Shown here one piece after another: positions 7,610 through 15,709 of a stretch of DNA of 64,000 nucleotides (positions within the stretch are counted from its first letter, which is position 1; every line of letters starts with the position of its first letter). This DNA comes from an uncultured Rhodospirillaceae bacterium. Its GTDB lineage: Bacteria > Pseudomonadota > Alphaproteobacteria > Reyranellales > Reyranellaceae. Location of the stretch: assembly GCA_945952105.1 (NCBI GenBank), contig CAMFGZ010000005.1, positions 124,001-188,000 of the forward strand, read 5' to 3'. Position numbers and translations under genes: made by a program. The notes beneath the pieces were generated by a model. The model made no database searches, was not told the origin of the DNA, and was given only the letters and a program-made list of their open reading frames with translations.

Positions 7610-8344
7610 TCAGCGTCCCTTGAACTTCGCGGCCCGCTTCTCGCGGAAGGCGGCGGCGCCTTCCTTGCGGTCCTCGGAGTTGGCGATGGTCTCGAGCTTG
7701 TAGCGTTCCGGCACGAACACCTCGGCCGGGCCGCGCGGCAGCGTCTGGTTGGCGAAATCGCGCAGCGTGCGGATGACGAGCGGCGCGGACTGGGCGATGA
7801 CCGTAGCCATGCGCCGCGCCTCGGCGCGCTCCTGGCCGAGCGGCACGACCTTGTTCACGAAGCCGACGTCGTAGGCGCGCTTCACCGAAATCTCCTCGCC
7901 GAGCAACAGCAATTCCATCGCGACCTTGTGCGGCATGCGCGAGACGATCCCCGGCATGAGGCCGCCGAACACGCCGACCTTGGCCTCAGGGTACATGAAC
8001 TTCGTCGTATCCGCAGACACCATGAGATCGCAGGTCATCACGAGACAGATACCGCCGCCGATGACCCAGCCCTGGGTGGCGGCGATGACCGGCTTGGTGA
8101 GGGCGTGGCTGACATGCGGCACCGCCTTCCACATCGCGGCCGGCGGATTGGTGAGATCGGCGCCGACGCAGAAGGCCGGGCCCTGGGCCTGCAGCACGGC
8201 GACCAGGTCGTCGCCCGCCTCGAAGGCGCGATAGGCCTCGTAGAGCCCGTCGCACAGCTCCTGGGTCAGCGCATTGCGCTTCTCCGGGCGCATCATGGTG
8301 ATGGTGGTGATACCTTCGCTCGACTCGACTTTGACCAGACCCAC
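7610..8344 (-). CDS. Enoyl-CoA hydratase/isomerase family protein (one catalytic Glu replaced)
   Basis: 244 residues of the crotonase fold, with the oxyanion-hole segments AFCVGADL and GWVIGGGICLVMTCDL. In typical hydratases the second segment reads GGGCELAM..CD; here the position of the first catalytic Glu is Cys (GGGICLVM), while the second Glu is kept in YPEAKVG. Members lacking one Glu often act as isomerases or other crotonase-type enzymes, so hydratase activity should not be assumed. The start is GTG (8344). It is probably the first gene of a run with proC and tetR. The divergent ubiK gene starts 70 bases away. Confidence 0.85.
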   Translation of the reverse strand: MGLVKVESSEGITTITMMRPEKRNALTQELCDGLYEAYRAFEAGDDLVAVLQAQGPAFCVGADLTNPPAAMWKAVPHVSHALTKPVIAATQGWVIGGGICLVMTCDLMVSADTTKFMYPEAKVGVFGGLMPGIVSRMPHKVAMELLLLGEEISVKRAYDVGFVNKVVPLGQERAEARRMATVIAQSAPLVIRTLRDFANQTLPRGPAEVFVPERYKLETIANSEDRKEGAAAFREKRAAKFKGR

Positions 8345-8413
8345 GGCGTCCTCCAGTGCTTCTTGCGCCGGATGCTACCAGCCGCCCATACTCGCCGCAT
8401 CAGGAGAGCTGCC

Positions 8414-8677
8414 ATGCAAACCCGTAATCCCTTCATCGACGACCTGACCAAAGTGGCCAACGGCGCCATGGGCGCCCTCACCGGCATGAAGGACGAGATG
8501 GAAGCGCGGGTGCGCGACCAGATCGCCAAGATCCTCGACGGCATGGACATTCCGCGCCGCGACGAATTCGACGCCGTTAAGGCGATGGCCGCCAAGGCGC
8601 GCGAGGAGAACGAGGAGCTGAAGAAGCAGATCGCCGAGTTGCAAGCGAAGCTTGGTTCCCCCACGCCGGAAGCATAG
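8414..8677 (+). CDS. ubiK: Accessory factor UbiK family protein
   Basis: 87 residues, of the YqiC/BMFP family. It has an N-terminal amphipathic helix (NPFIDDLTKVANGAMGALTGMKDEMEARVRDQIAKIL), the short conserved IPRRDEFDAVKAMAAKAREENEELK segment and a C-terminal coiled coil (about 55-82). UbiK assists the Ubi complex in ubiquinone synthesis in E. coli and forms trimers. The start at 8414 follows AGGAGAG. In many alphaproteobacteria ubiK sits beside lgt, which here lies 10 kb away beyond an insert. Confidence 0.9.
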   Translation: MQTRNPFIDDLTKVANGAMGALTGMKDEMEARVRDQIAKILDGMDIPRRDEFDAVKAMAAKAREENEELKKQIAELQAKLGSPTPEA

Positions 8678-8688
8678 CGGCAGGGTAG

Positions 8689-9345
8689 CTACACGTAGCA
8701 GCGCAGGCGCTTGCCGGGGAGAAGGTCGTATGGCGCCTTCCAGCCGGGAAGTGCGGCCATGCGCAGGAGCCATGCGTTCACGGCGGGATGGCTGACCGCG
8801 AGGTCGTAGCCGGTTTCGTTCTTGGGGAACGACAGGTAGGCCATCATCGAGATGTCGGCGATGGTCGGCCGGTCGCCAATCGCGAAGGCGCGCTTCTCAA
8901 GGTGGCCGTTCAGGATGCCGAGATAGTCGTCGATGCGCTTGCGCATGAAATCGAGCACGACGGGATCGACCGACCGAAGGAAGGCGCGGTTGTAGCGATA
9001 GGTCGCCATGAAGCCGGTGAGCTTGTGGTTGTCCCAGAACAGCCAGCGCAGGATCTCGAACGTCTCCGCCTCGCTCTCGCCACCGAACCGGCCGTATCGA
9101 GCGGCCAGTTGCAGCAGGATCGGCGCGGTCTGGGTCAGGCGCTCGCCGTCCACCTCGAGCACGGGGATCTCGCCCATCTCGTTCACCGTGGCGCGCCATT
9201 CCGGTGTGCGCGTGACGCCGCCGCCGAAATCGGTCCAGACCGGCTCGAAGGTCTGGCCGCACAGGGTCAGCATCAGCGCCAGCTTGTAGCTGTTGCCCGA
9301 CTCGGGGAAGTAGTGGAGGCGATAGGTCGGCGACAGTTGGTTCAT
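8689..9345 (-). CDS. Glutathione S-transferase family protein
   Basis: 218 residues. The N-terminal thioredoxin-like domain (about 8-85) begins YRLHYFPESGNSYKLALMLTLCGQ and carries the conserved EIPVLEVDGERLTQTAPILLQLA loop, where the cis-Pro (IPVL) and the ET/QT..I glutathione-binding residues are seen. The all-helical C-terminal domain contains GDRPTIADISMMAYLSF, the usual N-capping box. The likely catalytic position is the Ser of ESGNSYK. The substrate is unknown. It ends 11 bases from the convergent ubiK stop and is separated from the upstream aminotransferase operon by a perfect 30-bp hairpin. Confidence 0.88.
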   Translation of the reverse strand: MNQLSPTYRLHYFPESGNSYKLALMLTLCGQTFEPVWTDFGGGVTRTPEWRATVNEMGEIPVLEVDGERLTQTAPILLQLAARYGRFGGESEAETFEILRWLFWDNHKLTGFMATYRYNRAFLRSVDPVVLDFMRKRIDDYLGILNGHLEKRAFAIGDRPTIADISMMAYLSFPKNETGYDLAVSHPAVNAWLLRMAALPGWKAPYDLLPGKRLRCYV

Positions 9346-9376
9346 GACGCGAGCCTAGACCGTGCCGAGGTGGAGT

Positions 9377-9440
9377 AAAGGTCCCTCGCTACGCTGCAGG
9401 GCGGGGTAATCCCCGCCCTGCAGCGTAGCGAGGGACCTTT
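9377..9440. terminator. Perfect 30-bp stem hairpin (terminator or repeat)
   Basis: Arms 9377-9406 and 9411-9440 are fully complementary around a TAAT loop; the stem begins AAAGGTCCCTCGCTACGCTG. On the minus strand it follows the class IV aminotransferase stop by 3 bases and ends in CTTT, so it probably ends that operon. The core GTCCCTCGCT motif recurs at 14189-14284, which suggests it belongs to a dispersed repeat family. Confidence 0.7.
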
Positions 9441-9443
9441 CCC

Positions 9444-10358
9444 TTACAGCGCGCCGACCGACTTCAGATAGAGGTCGCTGGCTTCCTTCGTCACCTTGCC
9501 GGCCTTGCCGTCGGCGATCAGGCGGCCGTCGACCTTTGTCACCGGCGTGACGCCGCCCAGCGTTCCCGTCACGAAGGCTTCGTCGGCTGAATAGACCTGG
9601 GCCAGGGTGAAGTCGCATTCCTTCGCGACGTTGCCGGCGGCGCGCCAGGCGTCGATCACGTTCTGCTGGGTGATGCCCTTGAAGCTGTAGAGGCCGGTCG
9701 AGGTCCAGAGCTCGCGGCCGCGCACGATGAAGAAGTTGGTCGAGTTGCACGAGGCCACGAAGCCGCGCGGGTCGAGCATCAGTGCTTCGTCGGCGCCGGC
9801 CTTGATGGCCTGGATCAGCGCCTGGATCAGGTTCAGCCGCGAATGCGAGTTGAGGCGCAGGTCGAACTGGTCGGGGTTGGTCGTGCGGAAGGTCGAGGTG
9901 AAGAGCGTATAGCCCTTGGCCTTGGCTTCGGGGATCGGCGTCTTGTATTCGGCGACGCAGACGATCGTCGCCTTGCCGATCACGAAGCGCGGATCCTGGT
10001 TGGGAGTCTTCTTCAGGCCACGCGTGATCATGAGGCGGACATGGGCGCCGTCGGTCATGCCGTTCTTCGCCAAGGTATCGGTCACAACCTTGATGACGCC
10101 GGCGCGGTCGAGGCCGATGTCGAGATCGATCGAGCGCGCGCCTTCGAACAGCCGGTCCATGTGCGCGTCGAGGCTGATCAGCTTGCCCTTCACGAGGCGC
10201 AGCCCTTCCCACACGCCGTCACCCAGCACGAAGCCGGAATCGAACACCGAGACGCTGGCTTCGTTGCGGGGCGCGAACGCGCCGTTCACGTAGACCAGCA
10301 CCTGGTCGTTGCGCGCATCGGCCAGATAGGCCTGGGCGCTCGCTTGCTCGTTGCTCAT
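9444..10358 (-). CDS. Fold-type IV aminotransferase homologue lacking the PLP lysine
   Basis: 304 residues with the BCAT/D-amino-acid transaminase/PabC fold: VYVNGAFAPRNEASVSVFDSGFVLGDGVWEGLRL (about 22-55) and ADEALMLDPRGFV. In homologues the Schiff-base lysine lies in a segment of the form D-x-R-L-K-S-L-N-Y-L; here it reads DLRLNSHSRLNLI, with Asn at the lysine position. The glutamate that contacts the PLP ring nitrogen (EGxxxN) is replaced by Ser in ASCNSTNFF. Ordinary aminotransferase chemistry is therefore doubtful. It is the last gene of the operon headed by gntR at 14049, 9 bases after the ABC ATPase, so its partner is probably the amino acid imported. Annotation as IlvE would be misleading. 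Confidence 0.82.
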   Translation of the reverse strand: MSNEQASAQAYLADARNDQVLVYVNGAFAPRNEASVSVFDSGFVLGDGVWEGLRLVKGKLISLDAHMDRLFEGARSIDLDIGLDRAGVIKVVTDTLAKNGMTDGAHVRLMITRGLKKTPNQDPRFVIGKATIVCVAEYKTPIPEAKAKGYTLFTSTFRTTNPDQFDLRLNSHSRLNLIQALIQAIKAGADEALMLDPRGFVASCNSTNFFIVRGRELWTSTGLYSFKGITQQNVIDAWRAAGNVAKECDFTLAQVYSADEAFVTGTLGGVTPVTKVDGRLIADGKAGKVTKEASDLYLKSVGAL

Positions 10359-10367
10359 GACGTTTCC

Positions 10368-11135
10368 CTAGAAGCTGAATTGCTTGTGGCTGGCGAGGAA
10401 GGCGCGCGTGCGCTCCTTCTTCGGGTTCTTGAGGACTTCGTCCGGCGTGCCCTGCTCGTGGATCGCGCCGTCGGCCAGGAAGATCACGCGCGTCGCGACG
10501 TGATAGGCGAAGCCCAGCTCGTGCGTGACCAGCAGCATGGTGCGGCCTTCCTCGGCCAACGCGAGGATGACGTTCAGCACCTCGCCCACCAGCTCGGGAT
10601 CGAGTGCCGAGGTCGGCTCGTCGAACAGCAGCATCTCCGGGTCCATTGCGAGCGCGCGCGCAATCGCGACCCGCTGCTTCTGGCCGCCCGAGAGATGCGC
10701 CGGATAAGTTTCCGCCTTCTCCGCGAGTCCGACCCGCGCCAGTTCCTTAGCGGCACGCGTCTCGGCCTCGGGCTTGGGCATGCCACGCACGGTGCGCAGC
10801 CCTTCCATCACGTTGCCGATCGCCGTCATGTGCGGAAAGAGATTGAACTGCTGGAACACCATGCCGACCCGCTGGCGCACCTGGATCAACTCGCTCTCGC
10901 GATAGATCCGCTCGCCCGCCTTTCCCTCGCGGCCCAGCACCTGGCCGTCGAGCGCGATCGTGCCGCCGCCGGGACGCTCCATGAAATTGAGGCAGCGCAG
11001 CAGCGTGCTCTTGCCCGAACCCGAGGCGCCCAGGATTGCGATGCGCTCGCCGCGCGTCACGTCGAGGTCGATGCCGCGCAGCACGTCGGTAGTGCCGAAA
11101 CGCTTGGTGAGACCGGAGACGCTGAGGATCGTCAT
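10368..11135 (-). CDS. Polar amino acid ABC transporter ATP-binding protein
   Basis: 255 residues. Walker A is GASGSGKST (about 36-44), the Q-loop is VFQQFNLFPHMT, the signature LSGGQKQR, Walker B LLFDEPTSALDPE and the switch histidine is in LLVTHELGF, all typical of the GlnQ/HisP class. The ATG at 11135 overlaps the permease stop (ATGA, 11132-11135). The open frame continues upstream through the permease in another frame, but this is not a fusion. It is in an operon with two permeases and a binding protein. Confidence 0.93.
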   Translation of the reverse strand: MTILSVSGLTKRFGTTDVLRGIDLDVTRGERIAILGASGSGKSTLLRCLNFMERPGGGTIALDGQVLGREGKAGERIYRESELIQVRQRVGMVFQQFNLFPHMTAIGNVMEGLRTVRGMPKPEAETRAAKELARVGLAEKAETYPAHLSGGQKQRVAIARALAMDPEMLLFDEPTSALDPELVGEVLNVILALAEEGRTMLLVTHELGFAYHVATRVIFLADGAIHEQGTPDEVLKNPKKERTRAFLASHKQFSF

Positions 11136-11794
11136 TCGTCCCTCTTGAGCCGCCGTTCGAGGAAGTAGCTGAACTGCACCAGCGGCCACAGGAAGACGAA
11201 GAAGATCACCGCGACGGCGGTATAGGCCTCGATCGGATTGTAGTTGAGCGAGGCGATCAGCTTGCCCTGCTGCAGCAGCTCGACATAGGCGACGGCCGAG
11301 GCGAGCGTCGACATCTTGAAGATCTCGATGGCGCGGTTGGTCAGCGCCGGCAGCATGCGCTTCAGCGCCTGGGGCAGGATGATCCGACGCATCGCCTGGC
11401 CCCAGCGCATGCCGAGCGCCCGCGCGCCGTCCCACTGGCCGGTCTCGATCGACTGGATGCCACCGCGATAGATCTCGGCCGAGAAGGCCGCCGAGTTGAG
11501 CGAAATGCCGAGCGAGGCGGCAGCGAGCGGCGAGATCTGGAAGGGCAGCAGGATCGGCAGCGCGAAGTAGAACCACAGGATCTGCACGAGCACCGGCGTG
11601 TTGCGAAAGAACTCGACGAAGATCGTGGCCGGTATGTTGAGCAGACGGTTGCGGGAGTAGCGGCCCAGTCCAACGACGAGGCCGAGACTGAGGCCCAGCA
11701 CCAGGCAGATGGCGAAGATGCGCAGGGTACCGGCCGCGCCGACCAGCAGCGCATCGGTATTGTCGAGGACGGAGGCGAAATCCCAGCGCATCAA
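11132..11794 (-). CDS. Amino acid ABC transporter permease (second)
   Basis: 220 residues of the HisM/GlnP (TIGR01726-type) family with about five membrane segments. The EAA loop that contacts the ATPase is GARALGMRWGQAMRRIILPQALKRMLPAL (about 130-158). The N-terminal FVEFFRNTPVLVQILWFYFALPI segment is the usual conserved stretch. The start overlaps the stop of the upstream permease by 4 bases (ATGA). The two permeases are clearly paralogues and would form a heterodimer in the membrane. Confidence 0.92.
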   Translation of the reverse strand: MMRWDFASVLDNTDALLVGAAGTLRIFAICLVLGLSLGLVVGLGRYSRNRLLNIPATIFVEFFRNTPVLVQILWFYFALPILLPFQISPLAAASLGISLNSAAFSAEIYRGGIQSIETGQWDGARALGMRWGQAMRRIILPQALKRMLPALTNRAIEIFKMSTLASAVAYVELLQQGKLIASLNYNPIEAYTAVAVIFFVFLWPLVQFSYFLERRLKRDE

Positions 11795-12471
11795 TGCACC
11801 GTGCTCTCGCCGCTGCGCGCCAGCCGCAGCTCGACGAGGCGCGCGACCTGGCTCGCGAGGAAGATCACGACGAAATAGATCAGGGCCACGACCGTATAGG
11901 TCTCGAGCGGCCTGAAGGTCTTCTGCGAGACCTCGTTGGCGGCGAACAGCAGGTCGGCATAGGAGATGGTGGCGATCAGGGTCGTCGTCTTCATGAGCTC
12001 TATGGCGCGCTCCATGAAGGCCGGGATCATGCGCTTCACCGCCTGCGGCAGGATGATCCGGCGCATCGCCTGGTCATGGCGCATGCCGATCGCCCGCGCG
12101 CCGTCCCACTGCCCGCGCTCGATCGACTGGATGCCGGCGCGGAACACTTCGGCGAAGAAGGCTGCCGACTGGATCGAGAAGGTGACGGCGCCGGCCACGA
12201 ACGGCGTCATCTCGATGCCGACCAGGATCGGCAGGGCGAAGAAGAACCAGAAGAGCTGCACCAGTGGTGGCGTCGTGCGGAACACTTCGATGACGAAACC
12301 GGCCGGCCACGACAGGAACCGCTTTGGCGAGAGACGCAGGAGCGCCAGCGCCAGACCGAGCGCGACGCCGCAGACCAGCGCCGTGCCCGTGATCTTGAGC
12401 GTGTTCGCCAGCCCCTGCGCCAACAACGGTGCGTTGGCGAGGACCGGCGAGAAGTCCCATTGATAGGCCAA
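11791..12471 (-). CDS. Amino acid ABC transporter permease (first)
   Basis: 226 residues, paralogous to the next gene. It shows FVIEVFRTTPPLVQLFWFFFALPILVG and the EAA loop GARAIGMRHDQAMRRIILPQAVKRMIPAF. About five transmembrane helices are expected. It starts 14 bases after the binding-protein stop and ends with a 4-base overlap with the second permease. The substrate is set by the SBP_bac_3 protein upstream and is not evident from sequence. Confidence 0.92.
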   Translation of the reverse strand: MAYQWDFSPVLANAPLLAQGLANTLKITGTALVCGVALGLALALLRLSPKRFLSWPAGFVIEVFRTTPPLVQLFWFFFALPILVGIEMTPFVAGAVTFSIQSAAFFAEVFRAGIQSIERGQWDGARAIGMRHDQAMRRIILPQAVKRMIPAFMERAIELMKTTTLIATISYADLLFAANEVSQKTFRPLETYTVVALIYFVVIFLASQVARLVELRLARSGESTVH

Positions 12472-12484
12472 GAGGCGCGGCCGC

Positions 12485-13318
12485 CTACTTGATCATCTCT
12501 TTCATGACCGGCGGCGCGGACTTGGGATCGAGGCCGAAATCGGCGATCGCCTGCTCGTACCACTTCTGCGTCTGGCCGCTCTTGTAATAGTCGGCGAACT
12601 GCTTATCGACCCATTCGGTGAAGGCGGTGTCGCCCTTGCGCAGCGCCGCGCTGGAGGGCTGCGATTCGGCGGGCAGCGGCACCACGATCTTGCCCTTGCC
12701 CAGCCGCTGGCGCGCGGCGAGCAGCGGCGGATGGAACAGCAGCACGGCATCGACCCGGCCCGACTGGAAGGCGGCGATCGCCTCGGCATTGCCGGGGAAG
12801 CGCTGGATGTCGGCCTTGGGCGTGTGCTGGGTAGCCCAGCGGTCCATTGTCGAGGCCTGCGGCACGGCGATGCGCACGCCCTGCTTGTTGAGCCCTTCCC
12901 AGGTCTTGGCGTCGAGATCGTCGCGCGCCAGCACGGCGAGCGAGTACCAGAGCAGCGGATTTTCCGGGAAGTTGGCGGCCTGCTTACGCTCGGCGGTGGC
13001 GTCGAGCATGAACATCAGGTCGATCTTGTCGCCCTGGAGGGCGGCGATCGCATTGCCCCACGTCACCTCGACCGGCTCGAACTTCACGCCCAGCGACTGC
13101 GCCATCGCCTTGCCCATGGAGATGCCGAGGCCCGTCGACCATTCGCCGGTCTTGGGATCCTTGGAATACCAGGGCGGCGCCTGTGTGACGCCGACGCGCA
13201 GCACGCCGCGCTTCTTCACCTCGTCGAGCGTGCTCTGCGCACGCGCTGCGAAGGGAATGGCCAGCGCCGCGGCACTCGCGGTCGCGATGGCAAACAAAGA
13301 ACGTCGATTGATGGTCAT
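12485..13318 (-). CDS. Amino acid ABC transporter substrate-binding protein (SBP_bac_3)
   Basis: 277 residues. The export signal MTINRRSLFAIATASAAALAIPFAARAQS has a twin arginine before the hydrophobic core and so could use Tat. The mature part opens TLDEVKKRGVLRVGVTQAPPWYSKDPKTGEW and has the GDKIDLMFMLDATAERKQAANFP hinge segment of family 3 binding proteins. It overlaps the gntR stop by 4 bases (13315-13318) and is followed by both permeases, so it is the ligand-specific part of this importer. Confidence 0.92.
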   Translation of the reverse strand: MTINRRSLFAIATASAAALAIPFAARAQSTLDEVKKRGVLRVGVTQAPPWYSKDPKTGEWSTGLGISMGKAMAQSLGVKFEPVEVTWGNAIAALQGDKIDLMFMLDATAERKQAANFPENPLLWYSLAVLARDDLDAKTWEGLNKQGVRIAVPQASTMDRWATQHTPKADIQRFPGNAEAIAAFQSGRVDAVLLFHPPLLAARQRLGKGKIVVPLPAESQPSSAALRKGDTAFTEWVDKQFADYYKSGQTQKWYEQAIADFGLDPKSAPPVMKEMIK

Positions 13319-14049
13319 GAATTGTCTCCCCGTTTTGGCTTCCCGGACAAAGTCGGCATCGAGCGCAGGAACTTCTCGGTGGTTTCCATGCCGCGACGCA
13401 TGTGATCGTCGATCTCGGCCTTCATCGTCTCGAAGTCGGCGCCGAGCGCTGCCTTGATATAGCTGTCGTGACTGTCGCGCCTGGGGCCGCGACGCCCGTG
13501 CGCGCGATGATGCGCCGCCCAGTAGAGCTGCAGCCGGCCGCGCAAGCCGTGCCAGGCTCGCTGCAGCAGTCTGTGGCCGCTCGCCTCGTAGACGAGCCCG
13601 TGAAACTCGAGTTCGTTCAGGATGCTGGCGCGATCGTCGCCGGCATCGATCGAGGCGATCAGCGCCTCGTTGCGGCGCTTCAGTTCGGTGCGAAAGCGAT
13701 CGTCGCGGCGCGGCCAGACCTGTTCGAAGGCGAAGGTCTCCAGCACCGTGCGCAGCGAATAGATCTCGTGGACGTCCTCGACCGAGAGCTCGGCGACGCG
13801 CGTGCCCGTATAGGGCACCGTCACGACCAGCCCCTCCTCGATCAGCTGCCGCAGCGCCTCGCGCAACGGCCCGCGACTGACCTCGAACCGCTCCGACAGC
13901 GCCGTCTCGACCAGCGGCGCGCCCGGCGGAATGTCGCCCGCCAGAATCGCCACGCGCAGCCGCTCGACGATATGCGCGCGCAACGTCGCCTTCGGCACAC
14001 GCTGAAAAATCGCACCTACGTCCGGTGTCGAAAGATCGGAAAGAGCCAA
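13315..14049 (-). CDS. GntR/FadR-family (FCD) transcriptional regulator
   Basis: 244 residues if the TTG at 14049, four bases after GGAGG, is the start; the frame stays open to 14157, but the extra residues have no family match. The winged helix spans about 20-85 (AHIVERLRVAILAGDIPPGAPLVETALSERFEVSRGPLREALRQLIEEGLV). The FCD ligand domain follows, with EIYSLRTVLETFAFEQ and the metal-type histidines in LEFHGLVYEASGHRLL. The gene is first in the operon with the amino-acid ABC transporter and the aminotransferase homologue and overlaps the binding-protein gene by 4 bases, so it very likely regulates that unit. Confidence 0.88.
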   Translation of the reverse strand: MALSDLSTPDVGAIFQRVPKATLRAHIVERLRVAILAGDIPPGAPLVETALSERFEVSRGPLREALRQLIEEGLVVTVPYTGTRVAELSVEDVHEIYSLRTVLETFAFEQVWPRRDDRFRTELKRRNEALIASIDAGDDRASILNELEFHGLVYEASGHRLLQRAWHGLRGRLQLYWAAHHRAHGRRGPRRDSHDSYIKAALGADFETMKAEIDDHMRRGMETTEKFLRSMPTLSGKPKRGDNS

Positions 14050-14188
14050 AAAGCCTCCGGAAGATTCTGATCGTCGATTGTCAACAATCCTCCATAGCGG
14101 ATGACTGCCGGCCACGGAAGAGCGGGGAAGCGGCCAACTTCCTGACCGATCTCGCACACTACCGCTTGGCGGGCCTGAGAAAGGCGAC

Positions 14189-14284
14189 GGGTCCCTCGCT
14201 CACGCTCGGGATGACACCGTATTGGTTTTGGCGCGAGTGCGCCGATCAAAAAGACGGTGTCATCCCGAGCGCAGCGAAGGACCC
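14189..14284. repeat. Inverted repeat of GTCATCCCGAGCG type
   Basis: Arms at 14189-14220 and 14254-14284 match with one indel and two mismatches; the right arm opens ACGGTGTCATCCCGAGCG. It lies between the gntR gene (start 14049) and the end of cynS (14343), both on the minus strand, so it probably marks the end of the cyanate operon. A shorter relative with GAGCGAAGG is at 26275-26300. Confidence 0.7.
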
Positions 14285-14342
14285 TTCCCTTAAGCCCGGC
14301 AGCCCTGACCCTTCGAACGACAGGCTGCGTAAAGTCACGAAC

Positions 14343-14789
14343 TCAGTACGACTTGTACCCCAGGAACTTGCCCGACATCGCGATCTTCACCCGGTCGCCC
14401 TTCTGGTCGGGCTGGCGTTCCATCGTCATGTCGAAGTCGATGGCGCTCATGATGCCGTCGCCGAATTCCTCCTGGATCAGTTCCTTCCAGGTCGTGCCGT
14501 AGACCTGCACCAGTTCGTAGAAGCGGTAGATCAGCGGATCAGTCGGCGGGATCTGGGGCAGCGAGCCGCGATAGGGCACTTCCTGCAGCAGCAGGACTTC
14601 TTCCTTGCCGAGGCCAAAGAGCTTGCCGGCCTTGGTCGCCTGCTCCTTGGTCATCTTCATCTGGCCCATGCAGGCCGCGGTGACGATGATCTTCGAGGCG
14701 CCGCCGATCTTCGTGGCGATCTCCTCCCAGGTCAGTTCCCTCATCCTCTTGGCGGTCAGGATCTTCTCGGTCACTTCAGCGCGCTTCAT
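14343..14789 (-). CDS. cynS: Cyanate hydratase (cyanase)
   Basis: 148 residues. The enzyme converts cyanate and bicarbonate to ammonia and CO2 (through carbamate) and forms a decamer. The helical N-terminal domain (about 1-80) precedes the highly conserved catalytic part EVPYRGSLPQIPPTDPLIYRFYELVQVYG...GDGIMSAIDFDM. The catalytic Arg and Glu (YRFYE) and Ser (GIMSAID) are all present. It is the last gene of an operon with a cyanate/nitrate-type ABC importer (14806-18088). No carbonic anhydrase (cynT) is next to it. Confidence 0.97.
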   Translation of the reverse strand: MKRAEVTEKILTAKRMRELTWEEIATKIGGASKIIVTAACMGQMKMTKEQATKAGKLFGLGKEEVLLLQEVPYRGSLPQIPPTDPLIYRFYELVQVYGTTWKELIQEEFGDGIMSAIDFDMTMERQPDQKGDRVKIAMSGKFLGYKSY

Positions 14790-14805
14790 TGTCGTCTCCC
14801 GGTTG

Positions 14806-15705
14806 TCAGTTCGAATGTCTCAGGGGCACCACGTCGGCCGGCGGATTGACCGCCGACAATCCAGGCTTCACCAGCTTCGGCCGCTTCGGGTCGAAGCCGT
14901 GCTCGGCGATCTCCCTGTCGAAGGCCTTCGAGCGGTTCACGAGGAATTCCACGAGATGATTTCGAATGGCGTAGTACTGCGGATGCCGGTGCAGGTCGTT
15001 CCGGTGGCGCTCGTTCTTCGGCATGGTGTTGACCACGATCTCGGCGATGCGCGCGCCCGGTCCGTTGGTCATCAGCACGATCTTGTCGGCGAGCAGGATC
15101 GCCTCGTCGACGTCGTGGGTGATCATGAACACGGTCTGCTGCGTGTCGGCGCAGATGCGCAGCACCTCGTCCTGCAGCATGCCGCGCGTCAGCGCGTCGA
15201 GGGCACTGAACGGCTCGTCCATCAGCAGCATCTTGGGCTGGATCGAGAGCGCGCGGGCGATGCCGACACGCTGTTTCATGCCGCCGGAGAGCTGCGCCGG
15301 GCGCTTGTTCTCCGCGCCCGAAAGGCCGACCAGCTCGATGAACCTGCGCGCATGGTCCTGCACCTTGGCTCGGTCCCAGCTCGGCCAGCGCGAGGAGACG
15401 GCAAAGGCGATGTTGCCGATCACCGTCATCCACGGCAGCAGCGCATGGCCCTGGAAGATCACGGCGCGGTCGAGGCTCGGCCCGTCGATCTCGCGATTGT
15501 CGACGATGACGGCGCCGCCGCTCGGACTGTCGAGGCCGGCCAGCACGTTGAGGATCGTGGTCTTGCCGCAGCCGGAATGGCCGATCAGGCAGCAGAACTC
15601 GCCCTTGTCGATGCCGAACCAGATGTCCTCGAACACGGCCGGCTGGCCGGTCTCGCCGAAGCGGCGCGCCAGCCCTTCGACGCTGATCAGGGGACGGGAT
15701 TCCAT
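14806..15705 (-). CDS. cynD: Cyanate/nitrate-type ABC transporter ATP-binding protein
   Basis: 299 residues of the NrtD/CynD/TauB group: Walker A GHSGCGKTT (about 43-51), AVIFQGHALLPWMTV, signature LSGGMKQR, Walker B LLMDEPFSALDALTR and MITHDVDEAILLADKI. The roughly 60-residue C-terminal tail after the ATPase core (RHRNDLHRHPQYYAIRNHLVEFLVNRSK) is common in NrtD/CynD proteins. It lies between the permease (5-base gap) and cynS (17-base gap), which supports cyanate as the substrate over nitrate. Confidence 0.9.
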   Translation of the reverse strand: MESRPLISVEGLARRFGETGQPAVFEDIWFGIDKGEFCCLIGHSGCGKTTILNVLAGLDSPSGGAVIVDNREIDGPSLDRAVIFQGHALLPWMTVIGNIAFAVSSRWPSWDRAKVQDHARRFIELVGLSGAENKRPAQLSGGMKQRVGIARALSIQPKMLLMDEPFSALDALTRGMLQDEVLRICADTQQTVFMITHDVDEAILLADKIVLMTNGPGARIAEIVVNTMPKNERHRNDLHRHPQYYAIRNHLVEFLVNRSKAFDREIAEHGFDPKRPKLVKPGLSAVNPPADVVPLRHSN

Positions 15706-15709
15706 CGCT

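Noticed and set aside
10368..11576. Apparent permease-ATPase fusion of 402 residues
   Set aside because: The first 147 residues are an out-of-frame reading of the permease gene; the true ATPase starts at the ATG at 11135 overlapping the permease stop.
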